Notes under the pieces: generated by a model
What the model saw: only the letters and a program-made list of their open reading frames with translations
The model's database searches: none
Told to the model about the DNA's origin: nothing
Made by a program: the position numbers and the translations under genes
Part shown: piece by piece, positions 49,849-61,588 of the stretch
Position numbering within the stretch: position 1 is the stretch's first letter
How the letters are laid out: the number at the start of each line of letters is the position of its first letter
Source of the DNA: Tanytarsus gracilentus
Lineage: Eukaryota > Arthropoda > Insecta > Diptera > Chironomidae
NCBI GenBank assembly: GCA_038502055.1
Contig: JAXRKN010000039.1
Coordinates: 2,294,001-2,358,000, forward strand
Direction of reading: 5' to 3'
DNA: 64,000 nucleotides

Positions 49849-51297
49849 CTTTAAAAGTTAAATTTTCCAGTACTGATTCACTAAAATTCTATTTGACACT
49901 GAGAGAAATATATGAACAGTTTATTTTTATAAAAAACGCGTGATTGAGAGAGCGGAGGAACTCCAATATATTGAAATGAGAAGTTATCTTTGTTTATGTA
50001 TGAATGAGCGGAGAAGTTTTACATAAAACAAGTCACATATATTTATAAATCTGACACCATGAGTGATATGAAAAATGTAGCAAAAATGTTCTCTCTTTTA
50101 AGGTCTGGCTTATGTCAAATACACTGCATGTAGCGCGACGCTAAAACTTTCAAAGATAAGTTTGCATCGGCTTTTATATACCCGAAGACTTCAGTTACGA
50201 CTTATGGTGAAATTATTTTAGAGAAAATATATAACATGATCAAACACATCAAAATGACTGTAAAAAATAGATGCACCATAAACAAAATATTTTATTTTTA
50301 TAAATAAAACTTTTATTAAATTATTCTCCAATTAATTATACTTAAAATCCAAAGCAAAATATCTTTTTAAATTTTTTGATTTTTTTATGCAGAATTTTTA
50401 AATTTTTGTCCATTTAAAAAGCTTGACACGATTTTTTTTATCTCTTATGGCATTATGCAATTTAACATCAAATTTTTAAAAAGAACAAATAATTTTCTTA
50501 ATTCTAAAATTTGTTTTCGTCACATTATGAGCTTACATTTAATATTTTTTAGGGCGTTAAATTTATATTGCAAAAGCCGAATAGAATTTCAGAATGGAGA
50601 GAAAGGTCCAAAATTTTTTCCGTTTGAAATTTAAAGATTTATAATTATGATCTTGGCTTTAACTTTAATCATCACATTTTTATCTCTCTCAACATACTTT
50701 TCATTAAAAATTAAGTGTTTTAAATCTATCATGATGTTATTTTCTTGTTAATCATACACATATCAAGAAACATTTCTTTTACTATTGTCAAGGACAGCAA
50801 GAAAATTAAACTCAAAGAAAAATCGAAAAAATCTTTGTTGTGCAGCAAAATTCAAAAAAGAAAAATATTTTTTACAATGTACTTTGAGATCAATTAAAAC
50901 TTATGTAACAATATGTGTGTGGGTGTGTGTATGCTATATATGTGAGAGGTTTCATTAATTTTAATTTTTTTTGCCATCTAAATCGGTCTTTTATCGAACT
51001 GAAATTGGAAAATCTTTTACGACTGCAACGCATTGATTATTATTTGAGCAAATAATATAAAATAATTAACATAAATGAAAAAATAAACGCAATCGCTTGC
51101 GTAGCTTTGCATATCGAAAATCATCAAACAAAAGAAAATGGTTAGAAAAAATCTAGAGATAAAATAAAATATATAAAGTATATATGAATATGTACGACTT
51201 TCAATATGGGACCTAAGAATTCACTTAACTTCATTTCTTTCTACATCTTCTCCATATAATTATTTACTAGCACTTAAATATAAATCTAATGAAACAT
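49849..51297. other. Intergenic spacer
   Basis: About 1.45 kb between the start of the small membrane-protein gene and the end of the CYHR1-type gene. It is AT-rich, with a short GT tract near 50914-50930. Part of it will be 3' UTR of the CYHR1-type gene. No other feature was seen. Confidence 0.4.
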
Positions 51298-54200
51298 TTA
51301 GTTGGGAGCCAAAAACATGACCAATCTAAAAGAGAAAAATTGTCAGTTAATTCATTGATAGAAAATTAAAAAATATTTTGTACCTAAAGTTGATGGTCTT
51401 TCCAGCCAATAATCGATTACACTCAGCGGAATCGGGTAATGGGAGGACATTGAAAATACTCTCATTTTCACTATCTGTGAAGTCGTGCTTGTAGATCTTC
51501 GTGTTGACCTTCATGTCGGAAAATGGTCCAGGTAAGACAAAATAGTGCATGTTGAGAGGATATTGAGTCTTTGTCTTCAAAGCAACCTGTTTAAATGAAC
51601 AAAAGAAGTCAATCACCAAAGCATGACTTGCAATTTTGGTGCAAAGTACCTGGTAAGTAATTAGTCGGTCGTTGCATTGATGCACATCCCGTTGCGAGTT
51701 ATTGATGATCGCTTTAACAATCCACTGATGATTGAATGCCGAAAAGCGTGCCGTTTCATAGAAGAGTTTTGTCAAATACTCATCCGTACGGTAAGATTTC
51801 GCTTGCAAATCTGTGATGAAAAGAGATTTTTTCAGAAATTGTCTCAAGAAATTTCGCTTATTGTCATCGAGATTCGATTTAAATTTAGGATCAGTGGATT
51901 GGATCATCACAGGTGCTGAGCGAACACCGCCCGCTGTTGGTTTTGGACATTTTTTCCTCTTCTTCTTAATTGTGTTTTTAACTCCCCTCACATTAATTCG
52001 ACATCTCGCTACGGAATTTATATCTTCTCATGACAGAGAGAGAGATACACATCACATCATGAAATAACGTGAATAGTCATGATCAGTTGGTTTTTTTTTG
52101 TTTTTACTTAGGTAATAATCCACTCCACAACGTGACATCTTGATACTTTTTTTACGAATAAAATTTATCAAAATGCCACAAACTTAATTCTAAATTTAAT
52201 CTTAAAGTTTCATTGAACCTTTCAAAGCTTTTTTTTTCTTCATAAATTTAAATGAAATAATTTTGCAAAATCCCAAACTTTAAAAAAAATTTGCAACTCA
52301 CCATTGAATGTAATTTTTTCATAGCTCAAGAGATCGACGAGGCAGCCGAAAAGCTTCTTCTCTTCATTGTACTTTGCCTCACGCTCAACCAATGCAGTCA
52401 TGACATCAGCACCGGATTCTAAAAGATCAAAAAAATTAGCAATCAATTTCGACGACTCATTAAAAACTTACTCTTGGGATGAGCACATTGAGCTTCGTGT
52501 CCCTTTGACTCGTGCAAGGGTCCACACCATTGGCAACCAATTATCGAATATTTACATTCGATTGGACGCTCCTCACATTCATTACGCTCATGATGTTCGA
52601 GTGTCGAACGTGGAAATTCTTGATTACAGAACTAAAAGTGATTTTTGTAAAAAAAATAAGTGATTAATCATTTCTGAATGGCTTTTCAAAATTTTTTATG
52701 TGTGGCTGTTTGCTTGACATTGAGACTCGATTATTGACCTTTGTTTGACTCACCTGACACTCGCTGGGCAACTCACTAACAGCTTTCTCAACTGCCAAAT
52801 TTCTTGACGCATTGTTTCGGTTAATTTCAACTCTGCAGTTGGGACATGTCGCTTGAGAGTCCCGCAATCTGTTGAAATATTGATTGTCAGATTTAAAATG
52901 TCAATTGTCTCCTCCCAAATAACTTACCTGCTGTCAGCGAGCAGATGAGTGAAACAAGCTGCACACATTAAATGGCCCATGACGCACTATTCAGATTTTT
53001 CATGAGATTACAAAGAAAAGAGAAGGAAAAATTGTTTAGTAAAAAATTAAATAAATAATTTTGCTACTTTTCATAAAAAAATCTCAAAAATCATTATCCA
53101 AAATTATTTCGGTGAATTTTACCTATTTTTAAACCTAACCCCTAGAAAAAAAAAATTATTTTGTTTCAATTTATGTTAATCGATGGAATTTAGCTGAAAA
53201 GCAAAAAAACAATTTTCCAAAATAGAAAACCCCAACGATGAAAAGCAACGAGGGAAGAAAACAACGAAAAAATTGCGGCACAACGAGGCACGATGTCGAC
53301 ATGGCATAGCAAATGAAGAAGTCCAAAAAGAGATGTTCACTTTTCAGTTCTGTTAAAGTAAAATTTTCTTTTATATTTTTTCATTGTCATTTTCTTTTTT
53401 TACAATCTTTACAATTTTATCTTTTTTTTTCAATTTGGATATTTTCCAACAAAAAAAATTATTTCAATGGGTGAGAAGGCCACGTGCTTTATCATTGCTT
53501 GTGTACCTCTCACGTTCTCATAAATATTCTAATTTTGAACAAGATTACATTTTTTTATTTTTATCATGAATGTTTACACTTTCAAAAAATTCTTTATCTT
53601 CCTTTCATTTCTTTTTCGGTCTTAATTTCGTATGTAAATATTTGTTTAATTTTTCTCACTCGATTAGAGAGAATAAAAATGCATGAAGAAAAGAAGAAAT
53701 CTCTGTGAAAGTGCTCTCGATGCACGAGTCATTCACATGCACTTCCATATGCTTCTCCTAATAATAAAATGGGGCCATGCTTAAAAAACAAATCGTGGAA
53801 TCTCAATCGTCATACAAAACACAATAGGCACATAACACATGAAGAATATTATAGTGCATCGGTAGTAAATAACGATAGCTATCGTAAAAGCATAAACATA
53901 CCGTTAATTGATCCATCGATGGAAAAAACACGTTTTCATGTAAAATTGCTTTGGTGCCTTCGTGGCTCGTTTTTCTGCAATTTGCATTGGAGTGACTTCT
54001 ACATAAAACTAATGATTATTTTAATTTACTCTACCTACTTGCCGAAGTGGTATGGTGTGGCACCTTGCAATTGATACTTTTTTGCCTTTCACAATTGGTC
54101 AGGGATTTTTAATAAAAAAATTCATTTACATAAAAACTTAAGAAATAATAAAATTTAAATTTTTTTGTCAGTCCTCCAACTCGAAAATAAAATTGACATG

Positions 54201-57200
54201 CTTCGCAAAAAAAGTCTCCTACATAGAAAAATCATTGAGATTTCTTCTTATTCTTGCAAGCTGAAACTCTCGAGATATTTTTTTTAGAAATTCGCGCACA
54301 AGCAAAAGCGATAGAAATTAAGATCGAAGAAAGAAATGAAGCTAATTAAATGGTTAATTTTCATCTAGCATAACATATTGATTATCTACAATTAAAACAT
54401 GTATGGATGGAATGTGTTTGTGTAAAAAAATAAAGTCAAGAGAAATGATTGTCGATCAATCTTTTTTTTATTTAAAACGTACAGCTGATTTAAATTACAC
54501 TACCTTACAGATAATTAACAATAATATGAAATAACAAAGTAATTTTATATCTTTTACTACCAGGCTTTTGTGAAAGGGTATTAACCACAAAAACAACATG
54601 ATATCATTAATTCTTTCATTTATTTTTCTAGCTCGTCATCGACAGTTCATATAAGGCACAATGTGGTTAAATACTGGATTTTTTCTCTCACTCTTTGTGC
54701 ATTACTTTAAATGTTCTGCCATTAAGATGGCCTTCAAAATTGGTTAAAGTCTCAAGTGTGTGAGTGTACACGTGTTAGTAGTGCATTTAAGTCACACAAA
54801 AGAAAAATAAAGTTTCATCACGCCCGAACCCCTCCCTGTTTCAATGCAAAGCCTATGATCAATTCTGAATGTGTTTTGCAATTAAAGTTTTTGCAACTTT
54901 GAAATCATTTTTTAAACTATTGAAAAAAAATTTATTATCCTACGTGATCTCAAAGCTACTCCAGAGATTTGACCCCTTAAAGGCATCATGTGAATAAAAT
55001 AAATGCTGGTCAAAAACCCTCCATCATATGGATGATGCTTTAAGCTCCATTATAAGCAAAAAAACTAGTTTTTCTTTCTCTTTTCTCTTTTCATTCTCTT
55101 CTCTAATGATTTCATGATTACAATTTCCTTTCAATTGGCACTGGCTGGGCTTAAAGACTATGATGGCTAATATGTATAGCACGCACACACTCACAAAGCA
55201 AACTTAATTGCCACATAATCCATTCACTCTCAAAAAAAACATCACGTTAGATTTCCTCCTCTGGACGTTCACAATAAATAATGAAATTTATTATGATTTT
55301 ATGTGTGATAGAGAGAGAGAGCTAGCATAAACCGAAAAGGGGAAAACATTCGAGTCAGCTGAGCTCTGCGAGCATTGAAACATTGAAGTCAGCTGCATCG
55401 TTCGTTCTCACTCTCACATTTTCATTGAATATCTTTTGTTATTATTGCGCTCTCGCTTCCACCAATGTACATCGATTTATGCCATACTGAGCGTTAAAAA
55501 AACTTGACTCTTTATTTCGCCTTGAATAAAGCGTTAATTTAATTTTTATTTCACTGACAATAAATTTTGTCTTCTTCTTCCAGAGTCAAAAAATTAAATA
55601 AAAGAAATTTGAAATCATTTTTTTTCACGCGAACCAAATGAAAAGATTTTTATGGCTTCGAAATTCATTTCAAAAACTCCTGAAAGTTTTATTTTTAAAA
55701 CGCAAAAACTACATATATCTGAAACAAAGTCATTTATTTTCATTTTCAATCAGCTGGTTTTATAAATATATGTGTGAGGCACGCGATGTTGCCAGTTTTC
55801 ATTGCATTTTTCGCTTTCTCAAGGGAAAAGGGTGTAAAAAGAGGAAATGAAAAAAATAATTGCGACGCAAAAAATAAAACTTTTGGAACGAAAGTTTCTA
55901 GCGATCTAAATAAATCGATAACGAGAACTCGGGGGAAAAATTGAAGAAATCTTTTTCTTCCTTCATGCCTATTGCAACATTTTATTTTTCGCAATTTGTG
56001 AGAGAGTGAAAAGGAAAATTTTATGCTCAACATTTTCGTGATGTTTACAGCGCAAATGTCATAACACAAATCGGCCGATTCCCCAACAGTCCTCAAATGA
56101 GTAACTTATGAGGAAAAAATGTTTCAAAACCCACACGTGGGTGTTGCCGTGTAACCCACTTGTAACAGATCAGTATTGGCTTCCCCTTTGGCTTCCCCTT
56201 TTGGCTTCCTAAAATGGCTTCCCAAAATGGCTTCCCAAAAATGGCTTCTCAAAAATGGCTTCGCAAAATGGCTTCCCAAAATGGCTTCCCACTGTGTTTC
56301 GACTGTGTTTCATTTTCCATTGTGTTCCATTTTCCATTGTGTTCCATTTTCCATTGTGTTCCATTTTCCATTGTGTTTCATTTTCCATTGTGTTTCATTT
56401 TCCACTGTGTTCCATTTTCCATTGTGTTTCATTTTCCATTGTGTTTCATTTTCCATTGTGTTCCATTTTCCATTGTGTTCCATTTTCCATTGTGTTCCAT
56501 TTTCCATTGTGTTCCATTTTCCATTGCGTTCCATTTTCAATTACGAGTTCAATGAGGTACATGAAGCCATACTTTTAAAAAATGGACATTAGTGGCATTC
56601 CTTGGACACTCCTGGCCGGCCGTGACGGTCATTCTTCAAAAATCATCAATGCTAATCAATTCCTGATGCAATTACGAGTTCAACGAGGTACATGAAGCCA
56701 TACTTTTAAAAAATGGACATTAGTGGCATTCCTTGGACGGACGTGTTGGACATTGGTGGCACTCTTGGATGGCAATGATAGACATTCCTCAAATATCATC
56801 AATGCCTTTCGATTCCTGATGCAAATACGAGTTCAACGACATACATGAAGCCATATAACAGGAAATTTGTATGAAAAATGACATTTAGGGCTGTCCATGG
56901 CACGACCTGTGGTCATGACCCTCATAATTCCTAAAATGGCCGAATCTAAATTCATAGACCTACCATTTGGCGAAAACTAGAAGTCTCTAGCTATCTCAGG
57001 AGCCGAGATCTCGATGGAACAGACAGACGGACGGACAGACGGACGGACGGAAATAGGCGCATATAAGTGTTACACCACTTCGTGGGTTACACTAAAAACT
57101 GGGGTAAACGCCATATTTCGCTCTCACTTTCTCTCTCTCTCTCTCTCTCCAGCTTGGAGCCACGAAAAAAATTCTGCAGCAATATTTATTTTTCGATCTT

Positions 57201-59290
57201 TAAAAATAGAATTCATTCAAATAACACCTTCGCTCATGCAGTCTACTCGAATGACATCATTCGCAGCTTCAATCTCGCATCAAAAAATGTGAATTCTTTA
57301 GTTTTCTTACAGGCATTCGTTATATAACTACGTAATAAAAATAAAATTTATTTCTCTCTCTCACTTGTGCATTTAAACCCATACACACAGTCGTCAGTCA
57401 GCAAGCGAAAAAAAATCTGCCTGGTAATACACACATAGTCGACAAAAAAAAAGTTTGATGTGTGTAAATATAGCTCGAATTTTTCTCTGCTCTGTTTTCA
57501 AGGAAAAATTACGTCGCAATATTTTCTCGCTCGCTCTCTGTCTCTCTCTCTCCCAAAAAATATATTTCCGAGAGTACAAAATAAATTTCAAGAAGGGTAT
57601 GAATGAATTTTTGGGTAGCTATGCTGTGGATTAAATGAAGATCTCTGTGTTGACATGAACAATTCTTTGTTACTCAGTAATTTTTCAGATATGTCGCGCA
57701 TTACTTTGTGACTTATAACTGATGACGTAATAAAGTTAAATAATATGAAGAGACACTGAATGGTGATAAGAAAATATACACAAAGAAAAGCTGGCAACAG
57801 TGGAAAAACTGTCGATTATGTTTAAGAAATTTAAATTTTTATAACTAAAATATTTTTTTAAAAAACAAAAAATTCCTGAATTCAAAAATATTTCGCAATA
57901 TGTTATGAAACTTGCATTTTACGAATAAAATTTTCTATGGCACAAAAAAACATTCTAAAAATTGAATTATTCATAGCTTTTCGTCTGACTTTATTACAAT
58001 TTCATAAAATTGCTAAAATACGCTCCACTACCCCACATAAAAATTTTTTCTTTGTTTAGAAAACTAATTAACATTTCATTCTCGTGAATTACATAATTTT
58101 TTCATCTTTCGTCAAATATAATAAATTGTGCGAAAAGCTAAAAAGAGTGAATATAAGTGGGAGAATCACTCAAGGACATGTTGAGCTATAAATTCTCATC
58201 ATTTTGTGAAGGCCAACGCCTCACTAATCTTTACTTCCTCAAAAAAGTATCTATGCCCTCATATGAATAAAAACTATTTTTGGTATGCGTGTATTATCGA
58301 AGTTCATAAGGGCATAGATGAAAAATTGTCATTTCAATCATTGCATTGCCCCGATAAAATTCCTCGCACTCATGTCACATACACTCCTCATTCTATATCT
58401 AAATTTTTTCGGTGAACTTCCGTTCTGCCTCAATTGACATCATTTCAATTTTCAGTGCACACAGTCACAAAAAAATATTCAACGCTTTCTGGAATCATCC
58501 ATGGAGCATCCAGTCAAATTAAATGACATCAACGCATACACACACCAAAAAAATGACACAAAAAGCATAAAAACGAAAAAATAATATCAAAAACGTCCAT
58601 CTTGTTTTGCGTTGTGCTGCCTCACATTTAAATTCTTATTTTTGTTTTGATTCTCGATTTTACACAGCACAGAAATTTTCTTTCAATATAATTTCGGGTT
58701 TCCCCTTAATATTTTTTTTTTCGGGGTGTCTAAATTAATTCCATTTCTTTGAGTCGCATTAAGTTAATGACATTATCAGAAAACAGGTAGATTTTGAGCC
58801 TTTAATGGGAAAATTTTAAAAGAGGCTCGGTGACGACGACAGTACTCGTAGAGAAAATAGTTAATGCGCAATAATAAGAAATGGATTTTTGAGCGAGACA
58901 CAGTGAAATGAGAAGAAGAAAAAAAATCGTATTACTCACTTGATACATCGCTGTTTTTCTAGGAAGATCAAGGCAAACTGCACAGCAAAGAACCGAGCCT
59001 AAACGCGACTCTAATTTCTCAAGCTTTTTGGGCTTGCCCTTCACTGATGTATCCAATTTTTGCTTCTTTGCTTCGGGCTCATCAAAGCTCTGCTTTGAGA
59101 CAGTTGGCATATTATTATTGTCTACTTCAGGGCCACTCTCAGTGGTGGGCATGACTGAGATAGTAGCCGTGGTCGAAGCAGACGACTCAGACATTGAAGA
59201 AGAAGCGAGATTTTCAACGCGAATTTCAGCGGTGATTAGGTTTGAAGAAAATGAACTTGTCGAAGGCAGGGTAGCCACTGAATCTGCCAT
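51298..59290 (-). CDS. CYHR1/ZTRAF1-type zinc-finger protein
   Basis: Eight exons in transcript order: 58940-59290, 52928-52986, 52754-52868, 52472-52631, 52302-52418, 51650-51810, 51384-51586, 51298-51325, all GT-AG and in phase, giving 397 residues. After a disordered Ser-rich leader comes a RING-like domain (about 110-160): SVLCCAVCLDLPRKTAMYQ, CVMGHLMCAACFTHLLADSR and ATCPNCRVEINR. It is followed by NLAVEKAVSELPSECQ and a TRAF-type zinc-finger region (FCNQEFPRSTLEHHERNECE, CKYSIIGCQWCGPLHESKGH, AHPK), and then the family's C-terminal domain (DLQAKSYRTDEYLTKLFYET, LPDSAECNRLLAGKTINFR). This order is that of vertebrate cysteine/histidine-rich protein 1 (ZTRAF1). The RING-like fold suggests ubiquitin-ligase or adaptor activity, but the biochemical role is poorly known. 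The first intron is about 6 kb and carries a repeat element. Confidence 0.93.
52987..56148 (-). other. First intron of the CYHR1-type gene, left part
   Basis: About 3.2 kb of AT-rich intron. An open plus-strand frame at 53769-54074 has no splice or family support. No exon or RNA gene could be supported. Confidence 0.4.
56292..56537 (+). repeat. 17-bp minisatellite
   Basis: About 14 copies of GTGTTCCATTTTCCATT, with a GTGTTTCATTTTCCATT variant. Because 17 is not a multiple of 3 and the unit has no stop codon, every plus-strand frame stays open and gives a 17-residue repeat; these frames are not genes. Confidence 0.9.
56538..56870 (-). repeat. Dispersed copies of the 23-kb tandem repeat, inverted
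   Basis: Units starting near CAATTACGAGTTCAATGAGG (about 56538), CAATTACGAGTTCAACGAGG (about 56669) and CAAATACGAGTTCAACGACA (about 56823) match the reverse complement of the 120-bp unit at 23073-23530, with blocks such as AAAATGGACATTAGTGGCA. Unit lengths here (about 130-155 bp) are longer because of small insertions. Confidence 0.8.
57093..58939 (-). other. First intron of the CYHR1-type gene, right part
   Basis: About 1.85 kb of AT-rich intron with two CT/TCTC microsatellites (near 57128-57149 and 57527-57551). No exon, RNA gene or further element is visible. Confidence 0.4.
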
Positions 59291-60326
59291 TTTTTATTGT
59301 CTTTCTCTTCTCTCAAATTTTTTTTCGCTGCAATTTTTCTTTTCCGAAAAATTTAAACGAAAATAGCACTTAATTTCACTCGGACTATTTGCCAACACCA
59401 AGCAAAATTAATTATCGATGTAAAAAAATCACAAATAAATTTTTTAAGATTATTTTTCCAACCAGATTTTGGCTAAGAAAGGAAATTTTTGACGGAGCTA
59501 ATTTTTAATACGTATCACTTGTATTGTGAGTCTATAAAGAATGAGAAGAGTGAGAAGGAAAATGTATGTTATTGTGGCATTCGACAGTGCTTTACGATAA
59601 TGCTTCAATGTTTTTTACCCAGCTAGAAATTTGTGCAAATTAAACTATTTTTAGTAGTTTAATTAAGATTATTTTTTTTAAAATTATTCTTCTACAATAA
59701 ATATGAAGAGATTTTTTACATGGTGTTCTTAAATTTGCAATTAAAAACATTAATTTAAAAAAATCTTTTTACCCAGTTTATTAAAGATAATAAAATTTAT
59801 TAGGTGTCATACAAGTCTGTCCTAAAATATTTCGACTAAATTCAATTTTTTTTAATTTTTAATCCAATCATTAATCAACAGCTAGAGTTTAATTCACAAA
59901 AAAAATTAAAATTAACATTTGGAGTAAAAACATTTTTGTAACGGTATTTTTTGTCGTCAAACACGTGAGCGCTATATTTGAGGTTGTTTAGAAGAAAAAG
60001 CAAACTTTTTTCCACTGACATATTTTAACTTAATTTGTTGTGGAATTAAGATAGTTTAAATACAAAAATTAGTGCAACAACACGCAGAACACCAATCTCA
60101 TCAAGGTTAACAAATTTAAGCAACAGTTAAAGTTTTAGAGAAAAATTCTTTTTTGCTCACACATTTTTGCAAGTTGATACGCATTTTTTGTTAATTAAAG
60201 TAAGTATTCATTAACACTTGTGTCACATTTAAAAATAGATGTGTAGTGATTTCATTCAAATATTTCATGGTTACGTGTCAGTCAAAATTCATTGACTTCT
60301 TCTTATCTCACACGGAGTAAAAATCC
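59291..60326. other. Intergenic spacer with the CYHR1-type promoter
   Basis: About 1 kb between the CYHR1-type start codon and the MITE at 60335. The left end should hold promoter and 5' UTR. It is AT-rich and nothing else was identified. Confidence 0.4.
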
Positions 60327-60334
60327 CATTAGAC

Positions 60335-61442
60335 CAAGGCGGTATTATTAGACCAGACTCGACGTCAGAGAAATCTTATTTGCCTTTAAGACTGCGAAAA
60401 ATCTGAACTTGCATGGGAAAAAAGTCAAGCATAATTTTATTTTTTTTCACTTTGCGAATATTTTTCCATGAGAAATATTTTCTTCTTTTTCCATCTTTAG
60501 CCTGATTTTATTATTAGTAAAATTCTCAAAAATGGCTTATTTACTCACAAAATGATAATTAATTTTCCCAATTCGTCATCCACCTGCTTGCTTCATCAAA
60601 AGAGCTTATTAAAATTGCATATGTGTGATAAAAATGCATTGGTGTGAAATAAAGATCAGCTCCTTAAATTGTTAAATTTGAAAATAATTTCATGACTGGA
60701 TTTAACTTTAATCTTAAAAGAAGAATCTAATAGCTTTGTTTTTGTTCCTTCTAAATTTTTAAATTTATAAAATTTTTAGGAAACAAAATTGAATTTCACT
60801 TTGACTGTAAACATTGATAGTATCATATTCAATTTTTACTACCGTTACACATTTGCTCAACTATAAATAAAATTCTATTAATTATGCTTAATTGTGTTAA
60901 CTTTTTTAAAACCAACCCTGAATTTTATTGAGATTCATTTATTAATTAATTTGTTGAAAAATTTAGTTAACCTTTAACTCCCATGACGAAAAAAATATGA
61001 CTCATACTTGTTGTGTAATAAAGATAACCTTCTGAATCTGAACAAAATATAGAGAGCACTAATACTTTATTAATTTTTTTTTTTTATGTTGGAGCAAATA
61101 TTTAATTAATTTAAGACAATCGAATCATTTATCACATTTTTGAAAAAATACGTTAAGTGAGTCAACTGTCAGCTGTATAAAAAAACTTAATTAACTTAAA
61201 ATTGAGACAAAATCGAAAAAATTATTTAAATAAATTTTTTTTTTCATAATTTCTAAACTTTATCGATAATTAATGAGCTGCTGCACTAATTCATGATTAA
61301 AAACCAAATTTTATATTTGCACGAAGTCCTACACTAAATGTAGTTCGTATACGGATCGAACAAAAGAAGATAGACCAGGCTTAAAGCTTCTCGACAGGTG
61401 CTTTCAATTTGTATGAACAAAAAGCTTAATAATACCGCCTTG
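60335..61442. mobile_element. 1.1-kb MITE with 16-bp TIRs and perfect 8-bp target duplications
   Basis: The left end CAAGGCGGTATTATTA and the right end TAATAATACCGCCTTG are perfect inverted repeats. CATTAGAC lies directly outside both ends in the same direction (60327-60334 and 61443-61450), a perfect 8-bp target duplication. Such a duplication is typical of hAT and P superfamilies and a few others; the terminus alone does not let me choose. No transposase frame is present. The right end is only 146 bp past the stop codon of the ionotropic receptor gene, so it may be part of that transcript's 3' UTR. Confidence 0.85.
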
Positions 61443-61588
61443 CATTAGACTGTTTTGTATTACGTGATGCTTATGATGATGTCATGTACATATAATCCGT
61501 AATCTTACGTGGTTGTAACACGTGCAGAAAACGCGAGAATAACTAAAGGTTCTTGAGTTTTGTCACTGCTGACCTATAAAGCTATTTT

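Larger units (their letters stand above)
56149..57092. mobile_element. ~0.94-kb composite minisatellite element with GTGTAACCCAC inverted ends
   Basis: The left end has GTGTAACCCAC (56149-56159) and the right end GTGGGTTACAC (57082-57092). The inverted match continues inward with a gap (left CCCACTTGTAACAGAT, right AGTGTTACACCACTTCGTGG). Inside, in order, are a short GGCTTCCCAAAATGGCTTCC array, a 17-bp minisatellite, about three inverted copies of the tandem repeat seen at 23 kb, a segment matching the outer part of the foldback arm (CCATATAACAGGAAATTTGT), and a GACGGACG array (57015-57050). There is no transposase frame and no clear target duplication. It lies in the first intron of the CYHR1-type gene. 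Confidence 0.65.

Noticed and set aside
53769..54074. 101-codon plus-strand open frame in the CYHR1-type intron
   Set aside because: No domain, no splice sites, no signal peptide and no codon bias beyond the background.
56176..56592. Long open frames in several frames (up to 138 codons) on both strands
   Set aside because: They come from a 17-bp stop-free minisatellite; the translation is a 17-residue repeat in each frame.
58802..58939. Continuation of the first CYHR1-type exon past its RING start
   Set aside because: A consensus donor (CAA|GTGAGT) at 58940 fits the next RING exon exactly, so the open frame beyond it is intron.
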